Below are positions 1 through 8,118 of a stretch of DNA of 53,658 bases, one piece after another; the stretch's first letter is position 1; each line of letters opens with the position of its first letter. This DNA comes from Pseudomonadota bacterium. Its GTDB lineage: Bacteria; Pseudomonadota; Gammaproteobacteria; Burkholderiales; Thiobacillaceae. The DNA is taken from positions 1 through 53,658 of the forward strand of contig JAJZRU010000018.1 in NCBI GenBank assembly GCA_021802555.1, read 5' to 3'. The notes beneath the pieces were generated by a model. That model saw only the letters and a program-made list of their open reading frames with translations. It had not been told where the DNA came from and made no database searches. A program made the position numbers and the translations under genes.

Positions 1-182
1 CAGGTGCGATGGCCGAAGGCCTGCTCGATCACCCGCCGCCAGCCGGCACGGTGGAAAAAAGTCGCCGCCGGATGGGCCATGACATAGGCATCCCAGCGCG
101 CCTCCTCGCCCGGCACGAGCAGCCGCAGTGCGGGAACCGTCCCGGGGGTGGCCGGCGTCGGAGCCGGGGTCGTGGTCGGCAT
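1..182 (-). CDS. FemAB-family protein of the XrtA/PEP-CTERM locus (partial, N-terminus only)
   Basis: Reading the minus strand from the ATG at 182 gives about 60 residues before the window ends. A Pro/Thr-rich leader is followed by a segment containing HPAATFFHRAGWRRVIE and then FGH. This matches the N-terminus of the FemAB-like proteins (TIGR03019 type, GNAT fold) found in XrtA exopolysaccharide loci. The family resembles peptidyl- or aminoacyl-transferases, but its substrate in these loci is not known. The start lies just 2 bases past the stop of the upstream deacetylase, so it is the last visible gene of the operon. The C-terminal part is outside the window, so catalytic residues cannot be checked. 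Confidence 0.8.
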   Translation of the reverse strand, partial: MPTTTPAPTPATPGTVPALRLLVPGEEARWDAYVMAHPAATFFHRAGWRRVIEQAFGHRT

Positions 183-183
183 G

Positions 184-1020
184 TCAATCCCGCAGGAACA
201 CCCGGTCCACGCGATCCCAGGCGAAGTCGCGCAGCAGGCGCCTGAGCCGCGTTTCCATGTGCTCCAGGTTGACGTAGTGGCGGAAGCGCGTCTTCAGGCC
301 CACGCCGCTCTGGCGCGGCTGATCCGGGTCCACTTCCCAGGGATGGAAGTAGAACATGCAGGGCGCCTGCTCCTTGTCGTTGACCTGCTGCAGCAGCCAG
401 CGCGACACGCCGTAGGGCAGCAGGCGGAACCAGCCGCCCCCCGCCGCCGGCCAGTTGCGCCCCAGCAAGGGCACCGTGGTGGGCGGCAGCTCCCACAACA
501 TGTCGTGCAGCCGGTAGGGAAAACGCGGCGCCTCCGGCATACCGTAATGGTCGTGCTTCACCGGGTAGATGCTGGAACTGTAGCGGTAGCCGGCGGCGCG
601 GATCTCGTCCACCGCCCACCAGTTGCGCCGGCTGATGGAAAAGCTCGGCGCCCGGTAGCCGCGCACCTCCGTCCCGCACTGGTCTTCCAGAAGTTTTTTG
701 GCGCGCGTGATGTCCTCGCGAAACCGTTCGGGCGACAAATCGCTGGCGCGCTCGTGGCCGTAGCCGTGGCTCGCGACTTCGTGGCCATGGTCGGCGATGC
801 GGCGCACCACGGCCGGGTGGCGTTCGGCGATCCAGCCCAGGGTGAAGAAGGTAGCCTTGGCGCCGCTCTCGTCCAGCAGCCCCAGAATCAGGTCGACATT
901 GCGCTCCACCCGGCAGGGCAGACGCTCCCAGTCGGCGCGCGCGATGTAGGGCGCGAAAGCCGAAACCTGGAAATAATCCTCCACATCCACGCTCATGGCG
1001 TTGCGCAGGGTCTTGTTCAT
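184..1020 (-). CDS. XrtA-associated polysaccharide deacetylase
   Basis: 278 aa carbohydrate esterase family 4 (NodB-fold) protein with the C-terminal extension typical of the PEP-CTERM-locus subfamily (TIGR03006/DUF3473). SVDVEDYF at residues 10-17 supplies the catalytic/metal Asp. The metal histidines sit in HEVASHGYGH (H80, H85, H89), and RGYRAPSFS follows near 120. It probably removes acetyl groups from N-acetylated sugars of the exopolysaccharide in the periplasm, although no obvious signal peptide is seen. The ATG at 1020 was chosen over upstream in-frame ATGs because MNKTLRNAMSVDVEDYF starts where family members start and a GGGGAG ribosome site precedes it. The longer frame runs into wecB. 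Confidence 0.92.
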   Translation of the reverse strand: MNKTLRNAMSVDVEDYFQVSAFAPYIARADWERLPCRVERNVDLILGLLDESGAKATFFTLGWIAERHPAVVRRIADHGHEVASHGYGHERASDLSPERFREDITRAKKLLEDQCGTEVRGYRAPSFSISRRNWWAVDEIRAAGYRYSSSIYPVKHDHYGMPEAPRFPYRLHDMLWELPPTTVPLLGRNWPAAGGGWFRLLPYGVSRWLLQQVNDKEQAPCMFYFHPWEVDPDQPRQSGVGLKTRFRHYVNLEHMETRLRRLLRDFAWDRVDRVFLRD

Positions 1021-1039
1021 CTGTCTCCCCTTCCCCGCA

Positions 1040-2143
1040 TCAGGCCGCCTTGAGCCTTTCCGTCTCCGCCAGCCAGGCGCGGATGATGGCGGCGATGCGC
1101 TGGGCCGCGCGCCCGTCCCAGTACTGGGGAATGCGCCCGGCCGCACCGCGCCCGGCGAGGATCTCGGTCACCGCCTGCCCGAGCCGCGCCGTGTCGGTGC
1201 CGACGAGTTGGTTCGTGCCCTGGGTCAGGGTGATGGGCCGCTCGGTGTTTTCGCGCAACGTCAGGCAGGGCACGCCCAAAGCCGTAGTCTCTTCCTGGAT
1301 GCCGCCGGAATCGGTCATGACGAATTTCGCATCGCGCATGAGCCCCAGCATTTCCAGATAACCCAGCGGCGGCAGCGCGGTAAGGCCGGCGAGCAGGCCG
1401 TGCAGGCCGTAGGCCTCGATGCGCCCGCGCGTCCGTGGATGCACGGGAAAGACCACGCGCAGCTCGCGCGCGATGTCTGCCACGGCTTCGAGCAGCTCCG
1501 CCAGCGTGCGCGCATCGTCCACGTTGGAGGGGCGGTGCAGGGTCAAAAGCGCATAAGCGCCGGGCGCCGCGCCCAGGGTCTGCGCCGCCGGCACGGCGCG
1601 CGCCAAATTGCGGTGCAGGCTGTCGATCATGACGTTGCCGACGAAATGCGCGCGTTCGGCGGGAATGCCTTCGCGCCGCAGGTTGTCCAGCGCTTCCGCC
1701 TCGGTGAGGAACAGCAGGTCGGAGAGCTGATCGGTGAGCACGCGGTTGATTTCCTCGGGCATGGCACGGTCGAAGCTGCGCAGCCCGGCCTCCACGTGGA
1801 TCACCGGCACGCCGCGCTTGGCCGCCACCAGGGCGCAGGCCAGGGTGGAATTCACGTCGCCCACCACCAGCACCGCGGCCGGCGCCTCGCGCTCCAGCAC
1901 CGGCTCGAAGCGCTTCATCACTTCGGCGGTCTGCACTGCGTGCGATGCCGACCCCACTTCCAGGTAATGGTCGGGCGCGGGGATGCCCAGATCGCGGAAG
2001 AAGCAGTCGTTCATCGCCGGATCGTAATGCTGGCCGGTGTGCACCAGCCTGCAGGGCAGCCCCGCTTCCGCGAGCGCCCCCAGCACCGGGGCGATCTTCA
2101 TGAAATTGGGCCGCGCACCGGCGACGCAGAGGATGGGACCCAT
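1040..2143 (-). CDS. wecB: UDP-N-acetylglucosamine 2-epimerase (non-hydrolysing)
   Basis: 367 aa, the usual length for WecB/MnaA. It interconverts UDP-GlcNAc and UDP-ManNAc in the cytoplasm, supplying ManNAc units for surface polysaccharide. Family signatures are clear: GARPNFMK at residues 9-16, VGDVNST with the catalytic Asp, HVEAGLRSFD with Glu, MPEEINR with Glu, LLTLHRPSNV with the catalytic His, and VMTDSGGIQEE for UDP binding. The ATG at 2143 has a GAGGGAG ribosome site overlapping the end of the ATPase gene. It sits inside the XrtA operon between the ATPase and deacetylase genes, suggesting that the exopolysaccharide contains ManNAc or a derivative (inference). Confidence 0.95.
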   Translation of the reverse strand: MGPILCVAGARPNFMKIAPVLGALAEAGLPCRLVHTGQHYDPAMNDCFFRDLGIPAPDHYLEVGSASHAVQTAEVMKRFEPVLEREAPAAVLVVGDVNSTLACALVAAKRGVPVIHVEAGLRSFDRAMPEEINRVLTDQLSDLLFLTEAEALDNLRREGIPAERAHFVGNVMIDSLHRNLARAVPAAQTLGAAPGAYALLTLHRPSNVDDARTLAELLEAVADIARELRVVFPVHPRTRGRIEAYGLHGLLAGLTALPPLGYLEMLGLMRDAKFVMTDSGGIQEETTALGVPCLTLRENTERPITLTQGTNQLVGTDTARLGQAVTEILAGRGAAGRIPQYWDGRAAQRIAAIIRAWLAETERLKAA

Positions 2144-2153
2144 GGCCGCTCCC

Positions 2154-3179
2154 TCAACCCGTGCTGCGGTCCGCCTCGACCCCGCTCTCCGGGGTGTTCT
2201 TTTCGCTCACCACATAGAGGATCTTGCGCACGATGGGCAGGATGCGGTTGAGCGAGCGCTCCATCTGCTCCACACGCTGGGCGAGCGGCGGCATGGCCTC
2301 TTCCGCAACGACCCCGCGGCTGCCGTTGGCCGTGCGCACCGCAGCGTACTGGCCGGGCTCCTGGTGCGCCACTTCCTTGCGCAGATCCTGGATCACTTCG
2401 TTGATCTCGGCAGCGTCGAAGCGGGCCTTCTCCTCCAGGTAGCCGTACAGCAGCAGGCGGTCGCAGAAGGTGTTGATGCGCCGCGGGATGCCGCCGGCAA
2501 AGCCGTGCAGTTCGGCAAAGGCGGCGTCGGAAAAAGACGGGTTGCCGGTCCAGCCCACGGTCTTCAAACGATGCTCGATGTAGCCGCGGGTTTCGTCCGC
2601 GTCCATGGGCCCCAGGTGATAGGAGGCGATGACGCGCTGGCGCAGCTGCTGCATGTCCTGGCTTTGCAGGATGCCGCGGAACTCGGGCTGGCCGAGCAGG
2701 AAGGTCTGCACCAGGGAGCGCTCGTTGCTCTGGAAATTGGACAGCATGCGCAGCTCCTCGACCGCGCGCGGCGTGAGGTTCTGCGCCTCGTCCACCACCA
2801 GCAGCACGCGCTTGCCCTGGCGCGTGGCCGCCACCAGGTAATCCTCCAGATTCTTGAGCAGAGCGGATTTGCTGATGCCTTCGTGCTCCAGCCCCAGGGC
2901 CGCGGCGACGCTGCGCAGGGTGTCTTCGGCATCCAGCTGGGTGCTCACCAGTTGCGCGGCGATGATGTTCTCGCTCTCCAGCTGGCGAAAGAGGTTGCGC
3001 ACCAGCGTGGTCTTGCCGGCCCCGACTTCGCCGGTGATGACGATGAAACCCTCGCCCAAGGAAAGGCCGTATTCCAGATAGGCCATGGCGCGGCGATGCC
3101 CCTTGCTGCCGTAAAAAAAGCGCGGATCGGGGCTGAGCTGGAAAGGTTTTGCGGAAAATCGATAATACGATTCGTACAC
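2154..3179 (-). CDS. XrtA-associated AAA ATPase (ExeA-like secretion ATPase)
   Basis: 341 aa. The N-terminus MYESYYRFSAKPFQLSPDP is the signature of the ExeA/GspA-like ATPase subfamily of PEP-CTERM loci (TIGR03015). The Walker A motif GEVGAGKTT is at residues 50-58 and Walker B LLVVDEAQ around 126-133, followed by an ARM-type arginine-rich region. The C-terminal 60 residues are variable. The start is GTG at 3179, 4 bases after the barrel-protein stop codon. In ExeA-type systems such ATPases act at the inner membrane with envelope secretion machinery. Here a role in moving polysaccharide across the envelope is likely but unproven. Confidence 0.9.
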   Translation of the reverse strand: MYESYYRFSAKPFQLSPDPRFFYGSKGHRRAMAYLEYGLSLGEGFIVITGEVGAGKTTLVRNLFRQLESENIIAAQLVSTQLDAEDTLRSVAAALGLEHEGISKSALLKNLEDYLVAATRQGKRVLLVVDEAQNLTPRAVEELRMLSNFQSNERSLVQTFLLGQPEFRGILQSQDMQQLRQRVIASYHLGPMDADETRGYIEHRLKTVGWTGNPSFSDAAFAELHGFAGGIPRRINTFCDRLLLYGYLEEKARFDAAEINEVIQDLRKEVAHQEPGQYAAVRTANGSRGVVAEEAMPPLAQRVEQMERSLNRILPIVRKILYVVSEKNTPESGVEADRSTG

Positions 3180-3183
3180 GGCG

Positions 3184-4704
3184 TCAGAACGTCACGGTGA
3201 TCATGGCTATCAGGCTGTTGGCGATATAGTCCACGGACGATACGTTGGAATTCAGCTGCTGATAGTTGTACATCAGACTGCCTGTGGTGTTCGGGCCGAA
3301 TTGGCGGTTGATCCCGAGACTGCCAAAGTAGTACATGTCGTTGCGCGCCACGGGCGTGAACACCCCGGCGGGAATCTGGTTGTTGTTGACGCTGGCCGTC
3401 GCTACCAGGCTGGAGCGCGGGGTCAGTTGATAGGTGGCCATGGCCGTGACGTAACGGCTGCGATCCTGGGAATTGTTCAGCTGATACAGGCGCCGCACGT
3501 CCGAGCCCGTGAGGCTCAGGCCCAGGCGCTTGCGCGTCCAGGTGACCCCGGCGACGAAAGCCTTGCTGATGAAGACCTGATTGTAGGGCAAGGACGCCAC
3601 GCCCACGGCCAGCGCATTCGGGACGATGGTGCATCCCGCCTGCGGCGGCACGATGCTGCTGGTGGACGCCACCGAGACGCCGTTGCACGACCAGACATTG
3701 AAGGCCGCCAACATGTTGAGAAACATGGGCAGCGTGCTGACGCTCTGCGTATAACTGGCCGTCCAGCTGGAAAACGGCGTGCGCTGTTTGAGCGAGAAGG
3801 CGTAGGTGCGGCCAAAATAGCGGTGCCCCACCGAGCCGGATATCGAAGTGTGCTCGCTCGGCCTCCAGGCCAGCCCCGCGCTCCAGAAATTGCCGCTCGT
3901 ATTGGTGAGCGAGAGATATTGGTTGTCGTCGCGCCCCACCGTGCCGTTGACCTGCAGGTGGCGGGTCAGCAGATAGCCGAGCGTCCCGGACACCGTGCGC
4001 AGGTAGGCGTTGGAAGAATATTGCGGCGTGCTGGGCGCGTTTTGCAGCCGAGCCAGGGTGTAGGAGTAATTCAGGCTCCAGGACAAGCGGTAGAAATCCG
4101 CACCGCTGGCGAGTCCCGCCTGGACGGCGCTCTGGCTGGTCTGCGCATAATTGGCGTTGGGCGAATAGGTGCCGCTCTGCGTGAGGCGCAGCGTGGCCAC
4201 GGCCGTCCCTCCCAGGCGCTGCACCGCGTACGGGCTGACGTTGTAGGTCGCGAGAGTGATCAAATTGTTATTGTTGTTGCTGATGCTGGAGCCGGTCGCC
4301 AGCAAGTTGCCGTAAACCTGGCTGACGTTGGCGCTGGCATCCAGGAACAGCAGATTGCGCACCAGCGAGAAATGGCTGTCGGCGGCCAGATTGTTATAAA
4401 GGCTGTTGGAAGAGCCGCCGCTAGTCAGGCGAGTCACGTCGGACAACGAGTAGTTGATGTTGTAGGCCGCATCGGGATTGCCCAGGGAAGCCCAACGGAA
4501 GCCCGGGCTCAGCGTCAGCACGAAACCGGCCTGTTTGCTGTTGTTCGGCGCGAGATTGATGTTGTCCGTGGCCATTGCACTGGCGCCGACATAAGGGGTG
4601 AACCGCCCGTTCACGGCATGGGCCTGCGGCGCCAGCAGGGCGACGAGCATCAAGCCGGAAAGCGGACGCCACCGGGGAGCCAGGAAACGGCGCCTACTTG
4701 CCAT
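3184..4704 (-). CDS. XrtA-associated outer-membrane beta-barrel protein (TIGR03016 type)
   Basis: About 506 aa. A signal peptide (RWRPLSGLMLVALLAPQAHA) is followed by a Ser/Asn/Tyr-rich protein with alternating hydrophobic residues and a terminal aromatic (MITVTF), all as in an outer-membrane barrel. This matches the uncharacterised PEP-CTERM-system outer-membrane family always found between the kinase and ATPase genes. It could form or support the export channel (inference). Three in-frame ATGs at 4722, 4713 and 4704 are created by a 9-base tandem repeat inside the end of the kinase gene. The most downstream was chosen because it leaves a normal 30-residue signal peptide; none has a good ribosome site, so translation is probably coupled to the kinase. 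Confidence 0.85.
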   Translation of the reverse strand: MASRRRFLAPRWRPLSGLMLVALLAPQAHAVNGRFTPYVGASAMATDNINLAPNNSKQAGFVLTLSPGFRWASLGNPDAAYNINYSLSDVTRLTSGGSSNSLYNNLAADSHFSLVRNLLFLDASANVSQVYGNLLATGSSISNNNNNLITLATYNVSPYAVQRLGGTAVATLRLTQSGTYSPNANYAQTSQSAVQAGLASGADFYRLSWSLNYSYTLARLQNAPSTPQYSSNAYLRTVSGTLGYLLTRHLQVNGTVGRDDNQYLSLTNTSGNFWSAGLAWRPSEHTSISGSVGHRYFGRTYAFSLKQRTPFSSWTASYTQSVSTLPMFLNMLAAFNVWSCNGVSVASTSSIVPPQAGCTIVPNALAVGVASLPYNQVFISKAFVAGVTWTRKRLGLSLTGSDVRRLYQLNNSQDRSRYVTAMATYQLTPRSSLVATASVNNNQIPAGVFTPVARNDMYYFGSLGINRQFGPNTTGSLMYNYQQLNSNVSSVDYIANSLIAMITVTF

Positions 4705-5635
4705 AGCTGCCATAGCTGCCATAGTAACCGTAGTAATAATCGCTGCCCGGCGTGGGCGTAGCCTTGTTGAGCAGCAGGTTGACCACTTCGCAGGACTGGA
4801 CGTGGTTGAGGGCTTCGCGCACCGCTTCCTGCGGCGTTCGCTCGGCTTCCACCACCAGCACGATCTGTCCCATGTGCGAGGCCAGCACCCCTGCTTCGCT
4901 GGTGGCGAGCAGCGGCGGCGAATCGAACACGATGATGCGATCCGGATAGCGGTTGCCGATATCCTCCACCAACTGGGTCATGGCGCTGCTGGCGAGCAGC
5001 TCGGTGGCGCGCTTGTAGGTGCGCCCCGCCGGCAGCACGGTGAGCTTGGCGATGTCGGTGCGGATGAGCAGATCCGAGAGTTTGAGATCCTTCTCGCGCA
5101 GCACGTCCAGCAGGCCGCGGTCGGCCTGCAGGCCCAGGTATTCCGGCACGCGCGGGCGCGCCACGTCGGCGTCCACCAGCAGCACGGTGCGCTCCATTTC
5201 CATGGCCATGGAAATGGCGAGGTTGATCGCGCAATACGTTTTGCCCTCCCCCGGCAGCGCGCTCGTCACCATGATGAGATTGCCGTTCTTCACGCGCGCG
5301 GTGCCCAGACCGAAGGCATTGGCGATGAGCGGGCGCTTGATGATGCGGAATTCCTCCGCCGCCTGGCTTTTTTCGCTGTCCTGGGTGATGAATCCCATGT
5401 GCGCCAAGCGCGCCATGTTCACCGGCTGCACCTGGCTGCGCGCGCGCCCCTCGTCGTCGCCGGCGCTGCCCCAGATCGTGGCGGGATCGTCCATCGGCGC
5501 GGCCGCCGGCGCCTCGCGGCTGCGCCGCACGGCGCCTTCGATCACGCTCTCGCGCGGCGGCGACTCGGCGTCCGTGCGCGGCGCAGGGGCCGGGGGTACC
5601 GACAACTTGCCGGCGGCTTTTTCTATGATGCTCAT
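4694..5635 (-). CDS. XrtA-associated tyrosine autokinase (BY-kinase)
   Basis: 313 aa cytoplasmic bacterial tyrosine kinase of the Wzc/CpsD type (TIGR03018-like). Walker A is SALPGEGKT at residues 125-133, A' is LLVDADVARPR around 152-162, and Walker B is IIVFDSPPLL. The C-terminus is a tyrosine cluster with seven Tyr in the last 15 residues (300, 301, 302, 304, 305, 308, 311), the usual autophosphorylation site that controls polymer assembly. The membrane activator is a separate protein, the chain-length gene directly upstream, as in the split systems. The first 80 residues are Pro/Ala-rich and probably disordered. The last three codon groups form a 9-base repeat shared with the start of the barrel-protein gene. 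Confidence 0.93.
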   Translation of the reverse strand: MSIIEKAAGKLSVPPAPAPRTDAESPPRESVIEGAVRRSREAPAAAPMDDPATIWGSAGDDEGRARSQVQPVNMARLAHMGFITQDSEKSQAAEEFRIIKRPLIANAFGLGTARVKNGNLIMVTSALPGEGKTYCAINLAISMAMEMERTVLLVDADVARPRVPEYLGLQADRGLLDVLREKDLKLSDLLIRTDIAKLTVLPAGRTYKRATELLASSAMTQLVEDIGNRYPDRIIVFDSPPLLATSEAGVLASHMGQIVLVVEAERTPQEAVREALNHVQSCEVVNLLLNKATPTPGSDYYYGYYGSYGSYGK

Positions 5636-5645
5636 GTCTGCCCCT

Positions 5646-7178
5646 TCAAGTAGCCGCGCGGGTGATCAGCAACTGCAAGGTAAGCAGGACGCCATAGGCG
5701 CCCAGCAGCCCCGCCAGGCCGGCGCCGTAGGTGACCAGGCCGCGCCGCTTGCGGCGGCGCGACTCGCTGCTCTCGAATTTGGTCACCGCGCCCAGCACCG
5801 GCAGGCCGGTCAGCTCGCGCAACACCCGGCGGTCGCCCACCGTGCGGCGGATCTGGCTCATGGCGAAGGCCACCGCGACGCCGGCCAGCAGGCCCACCAG
5901 GGGCACCAGGGAAATCAGCAGCGGGCGGTTGGGCCAGGCCGGGTTGAGCGGCACGCGCGGCGGATCGATGACGCGGAAATCCACGGTGTTGGTCTTGCTT
6001 TCCACGTTGCTGGAAATTTCCGCCTGCTGCTTGCGCTGCAGAAGATCCAGATACTGCTGCTTGTAAACCCCGTAGTTGCGCGTCAGCTCGTTGTATCTCT
6101 GCTCCACTTCGGGCAGCGTATTGGCGGCGTTCCACAAGGACTGATAGCGGCGCCGATACTCCGCCAGGCGCGCCTGCAGCGAGGCGACGTTGGCATCCGC
6201 CTCGGCGATGGCAACGGTGAGCTGCTGATAGACCGGGTTCTGCACCTTGGCTGCGGTGGACTTGGATTCCTGCATCGCCTCCTGCTTTTTCTGCAGCTCC
6301 AGCCTGCCAATGAGGCGCTTGATGGCCTGCACGTCGGGATACTGGTCGGTGTATTGCAGGCGCAGTTGATCCAGCTTGTTCTGCAAATCCTGGATGCGCG
6401 CGTCGATCTCGGGATTGGCCGCCGCGGCCGCGGCCGCGCTCAGAGTCGGCTCCACGCTGGCAAGCTGCTGCTTCAGCTGGTTGCGGCTGTTGACGGCCTC
6501 CTGCAAGGCCAGCTGCGCCTGCTGCACCTGCGCCTGCGCAGCCTGCAGCTGGGAGATGTAATCGCCCCCCTGGCCCGGCATCATGCCCAGATGCTTCTGC
6601 TTGAACACGCGCAGCGCCGTATCGGCCGCATCGAGCTTTTGCTGGTAATCCTGCAGCTGCTGGTCGATGAATTTCTGCGAGCTGGCGATGTCCTGCCGCG
6701 TGCGTCCGAGGCTGCTCTCGACAAAGATGGTGAGCAGCGCCTGCACTACCTTCTTGGCCAATTCAGGATTGGAGTTCTGATAGCTGATGGTGTACAGGTT
6801 TTCCCGCCCCGCGTCGGAGATAACGATGCGATCGGCCAGCGTGTTGAGCATGGCGTCGGTCTGCTCGGGCGTCGTGGCCTTGAGATCCATGTCGGTCATG
6901 CGCGCGACTTTTTCCAGCGTCGGGCGCGATACCAGCACGCGCGTCATGAGTTTTATCTGCTGGCCCACGTCGGGCTGCACCGTGAGGCCGGAGAGCAGCG
7001 GCTGCAGCAGGCTTTGCGTATCGACATAGACGCGCGCGCTCGCCTCGTAGCGATCCGGCAGCAGGAACACCCAGACCCAGCCGGCGGCGGACACCAGCCA
7101 GGCCACGATCAATATGTACCAGCGCCGGCGCCAGATCGCCTTGCCTTGAGCAAGCAGCTGCTGAAAGATCTGATCCAT
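5646..7178 (-). CDS. XrtA polysaccharide chain-length determinant (Wzz/PCP family)
   Basis: 510 aa inner-membrane protein (TIGR03007 type). A transmembrane helix at about residues 17-36 (ILIVAWLVSAAGWVWVFLLP) is followed by the Wzz motif YEASARVYVDTQSLLQPLL. A long periplasmic coiled-coil region rich in Gln/Ala/Leu spans about 170-400. Two C-terminal helices (LISLVPLVGLLAGVAVAFAM and GLAGLLGAYGVLLTLQLL) complete it. It sets polymer length and activates the adjacent tyrosine kinase. The PR-rich motif before the penultimate helix (DPPRVPLNPAWPNRP) is the conserved PCP signature. An ATG at 7178 is used; the kinase starts 10 bases beyond its stop. Confidence 0.93.
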   Translation of the reverse strand: MDQIFQQLLAQGKAIWRRRWYILIVAWLVSAAGWVWVFLLPDRYEASARVYVDTQSLLQPLLSGLTVQPDVGQQIKLMTRVLVSRPTLEKVARMTDMDLKATTPEQTDAMLNTLADRIVISDAGRENLYTISYQNSNPELAKKVVQALLTIFVESSLGRTRQDIASSQKFIDQQLQDYQQKLDAADTALRVFKQKHLGMMPGQGGDYISQLQAAQAQVQQAQLALQEAVNSRNQLKQQLASVEPTLSAAAAAAANPEIDARIQDLQNKLDQLRLQYTDQYPDVQAIKRLIGRLELQKKQEAMQESKSTAAKVQNPVYQQLTVAIAEADANVASLQARLAEYRRRYQSLWNAANTLPEVEQRYNELTRNYGVYKQQYLDLLQRKQQAEISSNVESKTNTVDFRVIDPPRVPLNPAWPNRPLLISLVPLVGLLAGVAVAFAMSQIRRTVGDRRVLRELTGLPVLGAVTKFESSESRRRKRRGLVTYGAGLAGLLGAYGVLLTLQLLITRAAT

Positions 7179-7232
7179 ATAGGGCCTCGGAAAGTGGGCG
7201 GATGCTCCCGCCCGCGCAGCAAGAATCGCGCC

Positions 7233-7856
7233 TCAGAACAGGCTCTGCGGAATCACCAGAATGTCGCCCGGCTTCATGGGTACGTTGTCGTTGATGTCGC
7301 CGCCGTTGATGAGGCTGTCCAGCTTCACGCCCAGGCGCTCATCTTTGCCGTGCACCTTGCGCAGGATGTAGGCCTGGTTGCCGGCCGCGTAGTCGGTCAG
7401 CCCGCCCACGTCTATCATCACGTCGATCAGGCTCATGCCCTCGCGGTAATTGAGCGCCTGCGGCTTGGCGGCCTGCCCGATGACGCGTATCTGCTGGCTG
7501 TACGGCCCGACGCCGCCGGCCACGATGACGGTGACGATGGGATCCTGGATGTATTTGGAAAGCGTCTTCTCCAGGTCACGCGCGAGCTGGCTGGGCGTCT
7601 TGCCCGCCGCCGGCATGTCCTCGACCAGGTTCATGGTCATCTTGCCGTCCGGCCGCACCGGATAAGTGCCGGAAAGGTCGGGGTTGCGCCACACGAACAC
7701 CTGAACGGAATCGCCTGGGCCGATGAGATAGGTCCAGTCGAAGGGCTTCTGCGCGGTGGGCGCCGGCGGATAGCTGGGGTTCATGCTGCACCCCCCGAGC
7801 AAAAGGGCGGCAAGCCCCACGACCGGCAGCAGGCGGCTGTTGAGTTTTATGGACAT
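7233..7856 (-). CDS. XrtA polysaccharide export lipoprotein (Wza-like)
   Basis: 207 aa. A lipoprotein signal ends in LLLGGCSMNP with the lipidated Cys at 23. The Wza-type poly_export/SLBB domains follow: YLIGPGDSVQVFVWRNPDLSGTYPVRPDGK, then a SLBB-like region with VIGQAAKPQALNYREGMSLIDVM. The length and motifs fit TIGR03027, the outer-membrane export protein of XrtA loci. It is the first gene of the operon, with a GGAGG ribosome site before the ATG at 7856 and a sigma-54-like promoter about 90 bases upstream. It would form the outer-membrane end of the exopolysaccharide exporter. Confidence 0.93.
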   Translation of the reverse strand: MSIKLNSRLLPVVGLAALLLGGCSMNPSYPPAPTAQKPFDWTYLIGPGDSVQVFVWRNPDLSGTYPVRPDGKMTMNLVEDMPAAGKTPSQLARDLEKTLSKYIQDPIVTVIVAGGVGPYSQQIRVIGQAAKPQALNYREGMSLIDVMIDVGGLTDYAAGNQAYILRKVHGKDERLGVKLDSLINGGDINDNVPMKPGDILVIPQSLF

Positions 7857-7947
7857 TTGGTTCGAACCTCCTCTTTGACCCCACGGGTTTTAGACGATTA
7901 TGCCAAAGGCGCCCGGTATTCTTGCGACGGCCGCATGTCAAGCTGCT

Positions 7948-7963
7948 AGCAACTCGCGGGCCA
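7948..7963 (-). promoter_or_regulatory. Probable sigma-54 (-24/-12) promoter of the XrtA operon
   Basis: On the minus strand 7963-7948 reads TGGCCCGCGAGTTGCT. Against the sigma-54 consensus TGGCACG-N4-TTGCW it differs only at the A in position 5. The GG of the -24 element is at 7962-7961 and the GC of the -12 element at 7950-7949, which have the obligatory spacing. Transcription would begin near 7937, leaving an approximately 80-base leader before the export gene. XrtA loci often carry PrsK/PrsR, an NtrC-type sigma-54 activator pair, which agrees with this site. The assignment is by eye only. Confidence 0.6.
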
Positions 7964-8037
7964 CCGTCGGCAGGACCGACAATCAGCGAGACGGCCGCCA
8001 AGATACCCCGCACGCCCCTCGGTGGCTATATATCCTT

Positions 8038-8068
8038 CGGCGGGGCGCCGCGAAGCGGCGAAACGCCG
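8038..8068. other. Strong hairpin in the XrtA/mazG-like intergenic region
   Basis: The divergent region 7857-8118 contains a nested inverted repeat. CGGCG (8038-8042) pairs with CGCCG (8064-8068), around an inner perfect stem CGCCGC (8046-8051), loop GAA, GCGGCG (8055-8060). No T-run follows on either strand, so it is not a standard terminator. It could be a REP-like palindrome or leader structure. Apart from this hairpin and the sigma-54-like site nothing else is evident in this region. Confidence 0.4.
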
Positions 8069-8118
8069 ATTTCCCGTCATGGCCGGCGAAACCGCAACGC
8101 TTGCAGTATCATACGCGC

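Noticed and set aside
5019-7949. 976-aa plus-strand open frame
   Set aside because: Antisense to kinase, chain-length and export genes, with shadow-type composition.
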